A stretch of DNA of 64,000 nt, from assembly GCF_032716425.1 (NCBI RefSeq), contig NZ_CP090419.1, positions 135,001 through 199,000 of the forward strand, written 5' to 3'. Made by a program: the position numbers and the translations under genes. Below, piece by piece: positions 18,529 through 28,319 of this stretch. Under the pieces are notes generated by a model, which saw only the letters and a program-made list of their open reading frames with translations, ran no database searches and had not been told where the DNA came from. The stretch comes from Pseudoalteromonas sp. N1230-9 (GTDB lineage Bacteria > Pseudomonadota > Gammaproteobacteria > Enterobacterales > Alteromonadaceae). Within the stretch, counting starts at the first letter, position 1. Every line of letters begins with the position of its first letter.

Positions 18529-21024
18529 CTACTTTTCAGCGTAAAGGTATTGCCACCATTGTGGCTGCTCTTTTAGATTTTTATCGAAATAAGCGAGCAT
18601 GGTGTCCCACCAATCAAAGCGTTTGTCGCGTGCAAATATCTGATGGTCTGCGCCTTTGTACTCAATGAGTTCGACATCTTTTCCTAGTAACTTTAATGCC
18701 GTGTACATATTGTGACTTTCTCCAACCGGTACATTCGTATCCGAATCACCATGCAGTAATAATAATGGTGTGGTCACCTTGTCGGCATGAAAAACAGGAC
18801 TATGTTGGCTGTAAAGGGTTGGATTATTCCAAGGGTAGCTATTTTTAGACGCCTCGTTAGAGTATAAGTACCCCCACCAGCCTTGGCCCCAATACGACGT
18901 AATATTAGAAATGCCAGCATGGGCGATTGAAGCACTAAACATATCTGTTTTGGTAGCCAGTAGCATAGTCATGAAGCCACCGTAGGACGCACCTAAGTTG
19001 CCAACACGTTTGCTATCTACGAAGTGATACTGGTTTAAAAACGCTTTTGTGCCATCGATGATATCGTTCGCGGTGTACTCACCCCATGCATTTACGTGTT
19101 TAGCTGATAACTCTTGGCCAAAGCCTGTTGCGCCCGTTGGTTGCACAACATAAACAACATAGCCATGCTCAGCCCACAAGTTAAATGGGTAGCGACCTGT
19201 AAAACCACGAGTAACAGGTGATGTACCGCCATAATAATAGACCAGTGCAGGGTACTTTTTGCTTTTATCTACGTTGTGCGGTAAGTAAACGCGGCCTTTA
19301 ATTTCAATACCGTCTTTATTGGTAAAGTTAAACTCTTCAAGTGAGGCAATGGCAGTATCTTTATAGGCGATCGGTTTTGAATCCCATAATATTTTCGCGC
19401 GGCTTTTACCTAGGCTTAGTTGTTTCAATTGCTGAGGTGTTGAAGCTGTAGTGCCAGTGAGCAAAATGCTGGGATTACGTTCTTTTGAATAACTAAATTG
19501 CTCAACAACATCAAAGCCAGCGTTCACCTTATTAAAGCGCTTTTTACTGACATCATACTGGTAAAGTTGTACTGTATCTTGCTCTGTAACTTTTATAAGT
19601 GCATCACCATTTTCAAGTACATTGAGCTGGCCAATTGCAGGATTAAATTCTTTGCTTAACGCTGTGGCTTTTTTACCGTCCCGACTTAACAGGTAAAGTT
19701 GCCCATCGTAGTTATTAGCAAGCATGCCTTGTGGTAGGTTACGCCCTAAACCATTGTTAAAGTCAGGACCTGCCGTTACATAAATCCCCTCGTTTGTGTA
19801 TTTAGCCTGATTAAAGGTTTTAAATTGGCCAAGTACATTCAGCGCTGATGTAGCTAGGTTTAATTCAACCAGCTCAGTTGCAGGCTCGGGTGATAGTTGC
19901 ATAGCTTGTGCTGAGCGACTCATTAATATGCTGCCACGTTTGGCATCAAAGTCTTCAAGTGAGTGGCTAAGTGGGCCTTGGCTTACTATTTTGCTAAGAC
20001 CTGTTGCGATATCGAGCAAATAGACTTGCGATGTCGTACGAGCATACGACCAGCGATCTTGTAGGCCTTGATAGTGCTTAGTGAGCTTACCATTATCTTC
20101 AGGTGATTTTGACCAGTTAAAGATCAAGCTGTTTGAGTCATAAAATTGAAAGCCGTTCGCTCCAGAGAGGTTTTTAGCGATGACACTCAGCTGCATGGTT
20201 TTTAGATTCAAGCGCTTAAGCTCACCATTTAATAGATACACTAAACGTTTGCTGTCAGGGCTCCAAGTTATACTACTTGGCTGAGCTGACTCGAAACGAT
20301 ACAAAGTATTGTTCTTGGCGTCTTTAAGCTCTGTAACATATTGAGCTTGATTGGCGGTGGCATCTTCGTAATGACGTTTGCTAGTGATGAAATAATCGCC
20401 ATTGGGTGCCATTGACACAAAGTTAATTGTTGGCGCATCGAATAATTGCTTAGCCGATAAACCATGTTGCTGTTTAGCGCTAAATTGTAAAGCGTCTAGT
20501 TCAGATTTAGCTGTAAAATCAAGCTCAACCTGATTCCAGTTTGCGACTTGCTCCGTAATGATAACAATTTGATGATCGCCTTGGCTTAAGGCTAATTCAT
20601 AGGCTTGATTTTTTTCTGTTTGTTTTTCGCCATCAATAAATAGCTGAGCGTTTTCAATGCCTTTTAAGGTCAATGTGCCTTGGCTGAATCGATCTGTTGA
20701 GGCTGTGAATTTAAGTGCTTGTAACCCACCAAGAGTTAACGCACTCACTTTGTCGAATGCTTGCCAGTCAACGTCATTACCAAACAAATGTATACTGTCA
20801 CTGCTTGTTTGTAAGCTTGGCAATAAGTTTGCGATGATGGCATCGCGATGATCGGTTTGATACGGCTTAAGTTGCATATCTTCTGCAAGTGGGCCAATAA
20901 ACTGAATGGCTGATTTGTCGATTGGGTCAGCCAAAGAGGTTGTGCTTAAGGCGCTGAGTACGAATGCACCAAGTGTTATTTTTAAATGGGTAGACTTATT
21001 CTGCCAAGTTCTTCTAAACGTCAT
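18529..21024 (-). CDS. Secreted S9 family prolyl oligopeptidase-type peptidase
   Basis: The 831-residue protein begins with a signal peptide (hydrophobic ALSTTSLA before DPIDKSA) and is probably periplasmic or exported. A long beta-propeller-like region (about 180-530, with SPDSKRLVYL repeats) precedes an alpha/beta hydrolase domain. The catalytic triad is visible as Ser680 in GASYGGF, Asp762 in HGDSDTNVP and His794 in GADHQIF. S9 enzymes cleave after Pro or other residues in short peptides. An unusual feature is the N-terminal 150 residues before the propeller, with a short sandwich-like segment. It is monocistronic with its own terminator. Confidence 0.88.
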   Translation of the reverse strand: MTFRRTWQNKSTHLKITLGAFVLSALSTTSLADPIDKSAIQFIGPLAEDMQLKPYQTDHRDAIIANLLPSLQTSSDSIHLFGNDVDWQAFDKVSALTLGGLQALKFTASTDRFSQGTLTLKGIENAQLFIDGEKQTEKNQAYELALSQGDHQIVIITEQVANWNQVELDFTAKSELDALQFSAKQQHGLSAKQLFDAPTINFVSMAPNGDYFITSKRHYEDATANQAQYVTELKDAKNNTLYRFESAQPSSITWSPDSKRLVYLLNGELKRLNLKTMQLSVIAKNLSGANGFQFYDSNSLIFNWSKSPEDNGKLTKHYQGLQDRWSYARTTSQVYLLDIATGLSKIVSQGPLSHSLEDFDAKRGSILMSRSAQAMQLSPEPATELVELNLATSALNVLGQFKTFNQAKYTNEGIYVTAGPDFNNGLGRNLPQGMLANNYDGQLYLLSRDGKKATALSKEFNPAIGQLNVLENGDALIKVTEQDTVQLYQYDVSKKRFNKVNAGFDVVEQFSYSKERNPSILLTGTTASTPQQLKQLSLGKSRAKILWDSKPIAYKDTAIASLEEFNFTNKDGIEIKGRVYLPHNVDKSKKYPALVYYYGGTSPVTRGFTGRYPFNLWAEHGYVVYVVQPTGATGFGQELSAKHVNAWGEYTANDIIDGTKAFLNQYHFVDSKRVGNLGASYGGFMTMLLATKTDMFSASIAHAGISNITSYWGQGWWGYLYSNEASKNSYPWNNPTLYSQHSPVFHADKVTTPLLLLHGDSDTNVPVGESHNMYTALKLLGKDVELIEYKGADHQIFARDKRFDWWDTMLAYFDKNLKEQPQWWQYLYAEK

Positions 21025-21169
21025 AATTGAGCCTATAGTCGGTAATTTGAGCTAATATAGCACGCGCTAAAAAAGCCAAAAAGTGCTCTGCGTTAGAATG
21101 CAATCAGGGTTTGAGGTTAAGTCATACACTTGTTAAGGTGAGCAAGTTACCCCAAAGTGAGGATAGATA

Positions 21170-22234
21170 GTGACACTTTTACTTGTTTACATGGTCGTCG
21201 CCATTACGATTTCGTTTTTGTGCTCTGTGATGGAGGCGGTGTTATTAAGCATTACGCCCAGCTATGTTGCATTAATACGTAAACAACAGCCTCATTTGGC
21301 TAAACGTGTCTCTAAACTTAAAGATAATATAGATCAGCCGCTTGCCGCTATCTTAACTCTCAATACCATTGCGCATACCGCAGGTGCTGCGGGAGTTGGG
21401 GCTCAAGCAGCCGTGGTTTTTTCTGATGCCGCTGTGGGCGTTGCATCAGCTATTATGACGTTATTAGTGTTGGTGCTGTCTGAGATCATCCCTAAAACAT
21501 TAGGCGCTAATTATTGGCGCGCTCTCACGCCTATTGTCAGCCTTGGCTTAGTTGGCTTGGTGTTTATGTTAAAACCCTTTGTGTGGTTTGCAGATATTCT
21601 TACTCGTTTCTTGGGTCGTAATTACGATGAGGCCTATTATATTCGTCAAGAAATTGAGGCTATGGCGGATATTGGAACGGAATCGGGAGCGCTTGGTCAG
21701 GATGAATCTGAAATAATAAGAAGCTTATTACACTTTCGCCACGCTAAGCTCGATACGATAATGACACCACGTACTGTATTGTTCAAAGTACATAAAGACT
21801 TAACCGTTAATCAGTACTTGTCTGAATATGGCTCTTCGTCATTTTCTCGTGTACTGGTGTATGATCAAAATGGCGATGACATTATTGGTTTTGTGCATAA
21901 GAACGATATTATGCTTGCTTACCACCGATTAGGTGAAGACTATAAAATCAGTAAGTTAGTAAAACCTATCTATACTGTGCCGGAAACATTACACGTGCCA
22001 ACCCTGCTTGAAACACTGTTGACTGAACGCACTCATATTTGCCTAGTCGTGGATGAGTACGGGGATGTGCAGGGAATTGTCACGCTTGAAGATCTCATTG
22101 AAGCGTTGATGGGCCTCGAAATAGTTGATGAACATGATCAGTCAGCTAATATGCAGCATGTCGCCAAGCAGCGTTGGCGACAGCGCCTAGAAAGTAGCAA
22201 TACGATTGTCAGTGATGATAAGCGTCAGCCTTAA
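21170..22234 (+). CDS. CNNM-type transporter / DUF21-CBS hemolysin family protein
   Basis: The 354-residue membrane protein has an N-terminal DUF21 (CNNM transmembrane) domain, about 1-165, with four hydrophobic segments and the LTLNTIAHTAGAAGVG and LSEIIPKTLGA motifs. A pair of CBS domains follows at about 185-305 (IMTPRTVLFKV, LVVDEYGDVQGIVTLEDLIEALMG). Relatives are implicated in Mg2+ or Co2+ export and resistance. The C-terminal CorC_HlyC domain of full-length CorB-like proteins is lacking. The start is GTG with gtgagga upstream. Its stop overlaps the next, convergent gene by 4 nt (TTAA). Confidence 0.87.
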   Translation: MTLLLVYMVVAITISFLCSVMEAVLLSITPSYVALIRKQQPHLAKRVSKLKDNIDQPLAAILTLNTIAHTAGAAGVGAQAAVVFSDAAVGVASAIMTLLVLVLSEIIPKTLGANYWRALTPIVSLGLVGLVFMLKPFVWFADILTRFLGRNYDEAYYIRQEIEAMADIGTESGALGQDESEIIRSLLHFRHAKLDTIMTPRTVLFKVHKDLTVNQYLSEYGSSSFSRVLVYDQNGDDIIGFVHKNDIMLAYHRLGEDYKISKLVKPIYTVPETLHVPTLLETLLTERTHICLVVDEYGDVQGIVTLEDLIEALMGLEIVDEHDQSANMQHVAKQRWRQRLESSNTIVSDDKRQP

Positions 22235-23457
22235 CGCCTATAGCCAGCTGCTGTTTTAACCATTTGCCGCCATGATAAAGACCAATTTAAAAAGTCGTCT
22301 TTGGATTTTGGTCGGCATAGTAAAAAACCTTGCATAAGAATAAACTCTTTATACCTATCAAGGTAATCAAGCTCTTCAACGCGCTCGATTCCCTCTGCAA
22401 CAATCGATAAGTCCTCTTGTATAGCAATATTTACTAAACTACTGACGATAACTTGTGAAAATTGGTCGGTTTCAATATTGCTGATCAAGGTTCTATCTAT
22501 TTTTATTTCAGTAAAGGGCAGCGTTTTTAGTTGCTGCACATTGGTAAAACCTGTACCAAAATCATCAAGGGATATGCCAAAGCCCCTCATGCGTAAGCGA
22601 TTAAGCGTTTCTAACTGTGCCGCACTTCGTAAAGCATATTGTTCTGTTATTTCTAATATCACTTCACTGGGAGTGAGTTTATTAAGGTGTAGGATCAGGG
22701 CTAACTTATCAGGGCAGCTTAAGTCTTCTAACTGGGAAGGGGATAAATTAAATGCCAGTTTTAAGTTAGGGTCAAAATGCTCTTTTATCTCATTAAAGTC
22801 ATTGGTTGCTTTTTCGAATAACTGAAAAGTGATGAGGTTAATGAGGTCTAAGTCTTCAGCAATGCAGATAAATCGATCAGGCAAGACGACTTCATCTTCT
22901 TTACTGGTGTTTATACGTGCCAATACCTCAATGCTTTCTACCCGATTATCATGGCGATTGATTTTGGGCTGATAGTAAGGAAGCACTTCATTGTGACTTA
23001 TCGCATGCAAAAGCAACGACTCTGAAATAGGTGATTTTGTTCGTTCAATGTGAACAGAAAAATGCTCAAGCTTTTGCAGCAATAAATAAACCTGATTCAA
23101 TTGTACAGGTTTTGAAATGTTGCCAATCAGGTGGGCGTTATGCTTACGTGCCAAATCTGCCGCTAAATCAATGACTTTTGGATCCATTTCAGAAATAATG
23201 GCTATCGCACCATTGTATTTCATTTCACCTAAGTGTCGAATAAGCTCCATACCATCCATATCTGGCATATTTAAATCTGTAAATACGGCATCAAAGTAAT
23301 GGGGTGCTTTTTTGATTTTCTCCAACGCATCAGCTGCACTTAAGCAGGTTGTAATATTTGTTATCTCGAGCTCATTCAATATGGCTTGCATAACAATTAA
23401 AATTGCTTTGGAGTCATCTACTACAAGTATGTGTCGGTTTGATTTCACCTTATTCAC
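22231..23457 (-). CDS. Response regulator with EAL c-di-GMP phosphodiesterase domain
   Basis: The 408-residue protein joins an N-terminal receiver domain (DD15-16 region, phosphoacceptor Asp61 in FTDLNMPDMDG) to an EAL domain from about residue 150. The signature reads EVL instead of EAL, a change seen in active enzymes. The other expected metal and catalytic positions are present: NLSP, EITE, DDFGTG, EIKIDR, VAEGIE and QGFLLCRP. It probably hydrolyses c-di-GMP under control of an unidentified kinase. Its neighbours are unrelated, and its 3' end overlaps the CBS-domain gene by 4 nt. Confidence 0.88.
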   Translation of the reverse strand: MNKVKSNRHILVVDDSKAILIVMQAILNELEITNITTCLSAADALEKIKKAPHYFDAVFTDLNMPDMDGMELIRHLGEMKYNGAIAIISEMDPKVIDLAADLARKHNAHLIGNISKPVQLNQVYLLLQKLEHFSVHIERTKSPISESLLLHAISHNEVLPYYQPKINRHDNRVESIEVLARINTSKEDEVVLPDRFICIAEDLDLINLITFQLFEKATNDFNEIKEHFDPNLKLAFNLSPSQLEDLSCPDKLALILHLNKLTPSEVILEITEQYALRSAAQLETLNRLRMRGFGISLDDFGTGFTNVQQLKTLPFTEIKIDRTLISNIETDQFSQVIVSSLVNIAIQEDLSIVAEGIERVEELDYLDRYKEFILMQGFLLCRPKSKDDFLNWSLSWRQMVKTAAGYRR

Positions 23458-23627
23458 TCCATGAATAAATTAATCTTCTTTAAAAGTAGTAGGAAAAAAG
23501 TAGTTCGTCATGTTTTATGCTGGTCAGTGATGAAAAAAAACGCTACTTTAGAAATATTGTCAGTAATCTGGAATTATGCTTTTTCTAAATGTAATAGCTT
23601 AATACAATAATAGCGTTTAAAATCATT

Positions 23628-24644
23628 ATGATAACGATACAGCTAAGCCTAGCAGATGAAATTTTTACCGTGCACCTTAATGGTTCGCAATTAGTAGGAC
23701 TTTTTCATCACCAACAAGCTATTGCCTTTGAGTCGCCCAAGCAGTATTTATATGAGTTTGACTTTCGAGGTGAGCGAGTCGGCTTAGATACGTGTAATGT
23801 TGATAACCGCTGCTTAGCTATTTACATAAATCAGCAGTTTGCTCACCGATTAGTGATACCCACGATGACACCGACCAAACCTAAAAGAAGCGTTATTGGC
23901 CTTGTCGCTTTAGCGTTTAAATTATTTAAAAGTGCAAAAGTTGTTAAAGCAGCACTTGCTGGAGCATCCGTAGCGGGTTATGCATGGCTATTCTCGATAG
24001 AGTTTGCGTTAATGCTAATAGGGTGCTTGGTTGTGCATGAATATGGGCATGTCAGAGCGATGAAGTATTTTGGTATAAAAACCAAAGGTATTTACTTAAT
24101 TCCATTTGTCGGCGGGCTTGCTGTTTCAGACGATAAAATTACGACTCGTTGGCAAGATGTTGTTATCTCACTGATGGGGCCAGCATTTGGTTTGATCACA
24201 TCAGTGCTTGGTGTGGTGCTTTATTACGCAACTGAGATGGAGATATTCGCGGGTGTAGCAGTATTAAGTGCATTGCTCAATCTCTTCAATTTATTACCAA
24301 TTCTCCCTCTAGATGGAGGGCATGTGCTAAAAAGTATTAGTTTCTCAATGCGCTCGTGGATTGGCCTAACAATGTGTTTAGTGGGTGTGTTATTAGGCCT
24401 TTGGCTTAGCTACACTTTCGGACTGATGTTGTTAGTGTTTTTCTTGTTTATTGGTGCACTGGAAATACTTTTTGAGTGGCGTGAACGACATAATTCACAT
24501 CTTGTACCATTAGATACTTATGGGCAAACCTTCTCGACTGTGATGTATGCGCTGGTGGTTGCAGGCCACGTAGCCGTAATGATGCACTTTGCTGATTCAC
24601 AAAGCGCAATCTTAAGTCTGCCAATGAAAATCCTATCAAGTTAG
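23628..24644 (+). CDS. Site-2 protease-like (M50) membrane metalloprotease
   Basis: The 338-residue protein has a soluble N-terminal region of about 85 residues and then several membrane segments. The zinc site is clear: VVHEYGH with His137, Glu138 and His141, plus NLLPILPLDGGH with Asp219, the third ligand of S2P proteases. The arrangement is that of M50 family intramembrane proteases that process membrane-bound regulators, but no anti-sigma factor or other substrate gene is adjacent. The N-terminal domain shows no similarity I recognise. It converges with atoE across a hairpin. Confidence 0.82.
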   Translation: MITIQLSLADEIFTVHLNGSQLVGLFHHQQAIAFESPKQYLYEFDFRGERVGLDTCNVDNRCLAIYINQQFAHRLVIPTMTPTKPKRSVIGLVALAFKLFKSAKVVKAALAGASVAGYAWLFSIEFALMLIGCLVVHEYGHVRAMKYFGIKTKGIYLIPFVGGLAVSDDKITTRWQDVVISLMGPAFGLITSVLGVVLYYATEMEIFAGVAVLSALLNLFNLLPILPLDGGHVLKSISFSMRSWIGLTMCLVGVLLGLWLSYTFGLMLLVFFLFIGALEILFEWRERHNSHLVPLDTYGQTFSTVMYALVVAGHVAVMMHFADSQSAILSLPMKILSS

Positions 24645-24649
24645 TTTAT

Positions 24650-24676
24650 AACGGAAGCCTGAGTCATGCTTCCGTT
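24650..24676. terminator. Hairpin between convergent genes
   Basis: aacggaagc / gcttccgtt is a 9-bp perfect inverted repeat between the convergent M50 protease and AtoE genes. It lacks a strong T run on either side, so a terminator role is likely but not certain. Confidence 0.45.
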
Positions 24677-24684
24677 ACTAGGAG

Positions 24685-25998
24685 CTAGGGATAAAAACTC
24701 AGCATTAGCGCAATAAACACACCGGTGATCACCAGTTGCACTAAACAAAAGCCCATAATATCTTTTGCTTTTAGTCCTGCAATTGCAAGTACAGGTAGGG
24801 CCCAAAAAGGCTGAATGAGGTTTGTCCATGCATCACCCCAAGCAACGGCCATAGCAACACGGGGTATGTCTGCACCGAGTGTTTGTGCCGCAGGTATGAC
24901 GATAGGTGCTTGAACAGCCCATTGGCCTCCACCCGATGGCACAAATATATTCACAAAGCCAGCGCTTAAAAAACTCCAAAATGGCAGTGTTTCGGCTGTG
25001 GCTATTGCGATGAAGCCTTCGGAAATTTGCTGGGCAAGGCCCGTGTTAACCATGATAGCCATAATGCCTGCGTAAAATGGAAACTGCACTACGATTCCAG
25101 CACCGCTTGGGATTGCTTGCTGCAGGCTTGTGAGTAAGTTATGAGGTGTTTGGTGCAGTAAAATAGCACTGAATAAGAAAATGGCGATAACACTATTTAA
25201 ATTTAAGCCACCGTTACTCAGTACAAAGTAATAAACTAGATAGCCAAGGCCGATGAGTCCCATTCCTATACCCAGTATACGGCTATGCTCAATCACCTCA
25301 GCAGGGCGGCTAGGGCTTACCGACTGAGTCGGTGCATCATCTAACTTTGCAGGGTCAATATATATACTGTCTTTGTTGCTTGGCAGCATGTAGCGGTTTA
25401 CAAGTGGCATGACAATAAATAAGCCAATGACAATTGCGATATTAAACCCTGAAAAAATAGTACTGTCTGTACCTATTACGCCGATACTTTGCTCTGAAAA
25501 GTGCCCGTCAGTTGCGATAGTCAGTGGTACTGAGCCTGCTAAGCCACCATGCCAGACAATAAAGCCTGAATAAGCACTGGCAACGAGTAACCTGTAATCA
25601 ACGCGGACTTGTTTGGCAATCGCTTTTGCAAACAAAGCACCTATTACTAAACCAAAGCCCCAGTTGAGCCAGCTTGCTAATAATGAAACGAACGTAACCA
25701 GTATAATTGCCTTGGCAGGTGTGCTAGCTAAGGCCGCAAGCTTGGTTAATAGATGTCGCATTACAGGCGTACTTGCCAGCATATAACCGGTTAGTAGTAC
25801 TAACAGCATTTGCATGGCAAATTGTAATAAATTCCAAAAGCCGCTTCCCCAAGCCGTTAAAATTTGTACCGGTGTCGATGGTGTGAAAATACCCGCAACG
25901 ATAAAGCTTAAAAAAGTTAATAAAATTACAAAAATAAATGGATCTGGCAGGTAACGCTCAACCAGTTTTGTGAATGGCTTTGCAACATGATTTAGCAT
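24685..25998 (-). CDS. atoE: Short-chain fatty acid transporter, AtoE family
   Basis: The 437-residue polytopic membrane protein matches the AtoE family in length and sequence. The N-terminus has the conserved VERYLPDPFIFVILLTFLSF, and later blocks include SWLNWGFGLVIGALFAK, PSGGGQWAVQAP and AWGDAWTNLIQPFWALPVL. AtoE imports short-chain fatty acids such as acetoacetate or butyrate. No ato degradation genes flank it here, so the substrate is inferred from the family. Confidence 0.88.
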   Translation of the reverse strand: MLNHVAKPFTKLVERYLPDPFIFVILLTFLSFIVAGIFTPSTPVQILTAWGSGFWNLLQFAMQMLLVLLTGYMLASTPVMRHLLTKLAALASTPAKAIILVTFVSLLASWLNWGFGLVIGALFAKAIAKQVRVDYRLLVASAYSGFIVWHGGLAGSVPLTIATDGHFSEQSIGVIGTDSTIFSGFNIAIVIGLFIVMPLVNRYMLPSNKDSIYIDPAKLDDAPTQSVSPSRPAEVIEHSRILGIGMGLIGLGYLVYYFVLSNGGLNLNSVIAIFLFSAILLHQTPHNLLTSLQQAIPSGAGIVVQFPFYAGIMAIMVNTGLAQQISEGFIAIATAETLPFWSFLSAGFVNIFVPSGGGQWAVQAPIVIPAAQTLGADIPRVAMAVAWGDAWTNLIQPFWALPVLAIAGLKAKDIMGFCLVQLVITGVFIALMLSFYP

Positions 25999-26151
25999 AA
26001 TTTTTATTGTTGTCAGTAAATTGATTGTGCCAATTAATCATGAAAACAACTAATTGGCAAATTGATACGTCGCGGTGGGGTTTAAACTGTGTACCTTAAA
26101 AAGTGCCCATCAGCATTTTTTGCGTTATTTAAAAGACAATTATTTAAAAGA

Positions 26152-27102
26152 CTATTTTTGCTGCTCAAGTACAGCTCTTAAACGAGATTGTACTTCCTCG
26201 ACAAGCAAAATAGGTTGGAACTTAGACAAGAACGCATTACACCCTACCTTTTCAACCATTGCTTGGTTAAAACTACCACTCAAAGAGGTATTCAAAACAA
26301 TATGTAAGTTTTTCAGACGGCTGTCTTGGCGAATTTCGTGGGTGAGCCTATAACCATCCATTGCCGGCATTTCAGCATCGGTGATCACCATCAGTAATTC
26401 TTTTTCAACATCCTTGCCCTCGTCTGCCCAGCCTTTTAGCATCTCTAATGCTTCAAGACCATTACGTGCAGGAATTATTTCTATTCCTAATTGAGTGAGT
26501 GTATCACTTACTTGTTTGCGCGCAGTCGGGGAGTCATCGGCATGTAAAATTTTACGACCTGTGAACTCGTTGACTATATTTTGATCTAAAATGTCATCGC
26601 TGATTTGCACTTCGTATTCGATTATTTCAGCTAAGACTTTTTCAACATCGATAATTTCAACTAGGTGCTCTTGATTATCACGCTTAATTTTTGTCAGTGC
26701 AGTTAGGTAATGGTTTTTACCAATAGCGGTAGGTGGCGGCATTATGTCAGACCAGGTCATGTTGATAATCTGATCGACTTTGCCAATTAAAAAGCCCTGT
26801 ACGGTGCGATTATACTCAGTAATTACTAAGTTAGTATCTTCAATGTGTTTCGCCTCTGGCATGTTAATCGCTTTACGCAAATCGATCACGGGAATAGATT
26901 CACCACGGATATCGACAACACCAGATACTTTCGGATGTGAATTAGGTATTTTGCTTAAGTGAGGAAGTTTAACAACCTCTTTTACTTTGAATACATTGAG
27001 CGCAAATAAGTGGCGGCTGTGTAGATAAAACAGCAAGAGCTCTAAACGATTTTCACCAACTAATTGTGTACGTTGATCGACTGAAGCTAGAACACCAGAC
27101 AT
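26152..27102 (-). CDS. cheV: Chemotaxis coupling protein CheV
   Basis: The 316-residue protein has a CheW domain at about 15-155 (LELLLFYLHSRHLFALNVFKVKEV, VSGVVDIRGESIPVIDLRKA) followed by a CheY-like receiver at about 180-310 (ILHADDSPTARKQV, phosphoacceptor Asp in ITDAEMPAMDG, late LSKFQP Lys). This is the CheV architecture, which couples chemoreceptors to CheA and tunes adaptation through phosphorylation. It stands alone, as CheV genes often do. The nearby CheW-CZB protein (3544) is a second, unusual coupling protein in the window. Confidence 0.93.
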   Translation of the reverse strand: MSGVLASVDQRTQLVGENRLELLLFYLHSRHLFALNVFKVKEVVKLPHLSKIPNSHPKVSGVVDIRGESIPVIDLRKAINMPEAKHIEDTNLVITEYNRTVQGFLIGKVDQIINMTWSDIMPPPTAIGKNHYLTALTKIKRDNQEHLVEIIDVEKVLAEIIEYEVQISDDILDQNIVNEFTGRKILHADDSPTARKQVSDTLTQLGIEIIPARNGLEALEMLKGWADEGKDVEKELLMVITDAEMPAMDGYRLTHEIRQDSRLKNLHIVLNTSLSGSFNQAMVEKVGCNAFLSKFQPILLVEEVQSRLRAVLEQQK

Positions 27103-27248
27103 ATTGCACCCTTAATACTTAATACAGAGAAAGTATAGTCTACTATTATTTTTCATCGACATGCATTAGGAATTTTCCACCAGTTGCTAAAACCTATGCA
27201 TTACAGTACCGTATCGGTTAATTTCTTCTAAGATACATTGCAAGGATT

Positions 27249-28319
27249 ATGCATCATATTTTTAACCGCTTAGTGGTACTTATACGCAGTCATATTGATC
27301 AGGTTAGCTGGCAGGCTGTGGTAATAACAACACTTTTCCATATGTTGCTTATTTGGTGGTTACTCGTGCTTGCAGGGGAGCAGGATCTCACGCCAATTAG
27401 CACCTACTTTTACTATTATGTTGTCACGACTTCTACAGTCGGTTATGGCGACTTTAGTGCCAGTACAGAGCTAGGACGCTGGATCGTTGCACTTCTACAA
27501 ATTCCTTTTGGTTTGGCATTATTTGGTGTTCTGTTAGGAAAAACAGGGCAAACAGTTACTTACTTGATTAGGCGCGCTATGACGGGTGATAAAAGCTTCT
27601 CACATATTAACAATCATATAATTATCTTCGGTTGGCATGATACGCGGACAAAAAAGATGATTGACTATATTTTGGCAGATAACAAGCGTCTTGATCGACG
27701 CATATTGTTAGCAGTCACCGAGCAAATGGAACATCCATTTCTAGACAATACACATGTTGATTTTGCTCGCTTAAGTAGTTTTACCGATATTGATGAGTTA
27801 AAACGTGTGGCTATAGAGCGGGCAGATAAAATCATCATTGATGGTCAAGACGATGACCAAACATTCACAACGGCATTACGCATTAGTAAATTGGTCAATG
27901 AGCAGTGTCATATTAGTGCTCATTTTGATGATGAAACTAAAATTGAGATGCTACTTGAGCATTGTAATAATGTTGAATGCAGTAGTTCTAAGTCTGCAGA
28001 AATTCTTGTACGTTCGATGCAAGACCCAGGTTCAAGCCGTGTACAAGAAGAATTATTATCTACGCTACACGGTGACACGCAATTTAGCTTGCCAATACCT
28101 AAAGGTGTAAAAGCCATGACGTTTGGTAATTTATTCCATCACTTTAAACAAAGTCATGATGCGATTTTGCTTGGTGTGGCGCATAACTTGAGTGCTCAGA
28201 ATATGGATTTAAATCCACCTCTTGATTATACCGTCAGTGAGGGGGATATTTTGCACTATATCGCTGTTGAACGTGTACTTAGTAATGAAGTTGATTGGTC
28301 TTCATTGGTGAGCGAATGA
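27249..28319 (+). CDS. Two-helix potassium channel with C-terminal TrkA-N/RCK-like domain
   Basis: The 356-residue protein has two hydrophobic segments flanking a pore loop with the selectivity filter TVGYGD at residues 63-68. A cytoplasmic domain follows, starting HIIIFGWHDTRTKKMI, similar to TrkA-N/RCK domains but without a clean GxGxxG nucleotide motif. A C-terminal region from about 290 (ILLGVAHN...VSEGDILHYIAVE) resembles a TrkA-C fold. It lacks the extra four helices of E. coli Kch. The stop codon overlaps the start of the following small gene in ATGA form. Confidence 0.85.
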   Translation: MHHIFNRLVVLIRSHIDQVSWQAVVITTLFHMLLIWWLLVLAGEQDLTPISTYFYYYVVTTSTVGYGDFSASTELGRWIVALLQIPFGLALFGVLLGKTGQTVTYLIRRAMTGDKSFSHINNHIIIFGWHDTRTKKMIDYILADNKRLDRRILLAVTEQMEHPFLDNTHVDFARLSSFTDIDELKRVAIERADKIIIDGQDDDQTFTTALRISKLVNEQCHISAHFDDETKIEMLLEHCNNVECSSSKSAEILVRSMQDPGSSRVQEELLSTLHGDTQFSLPIPKGVKAMTFGNLFHHFKQSHDAILLGVAHNLSAQNMDLNPPLDYTVSEGDILHYIAVERVLSNEVDWSSLVSE

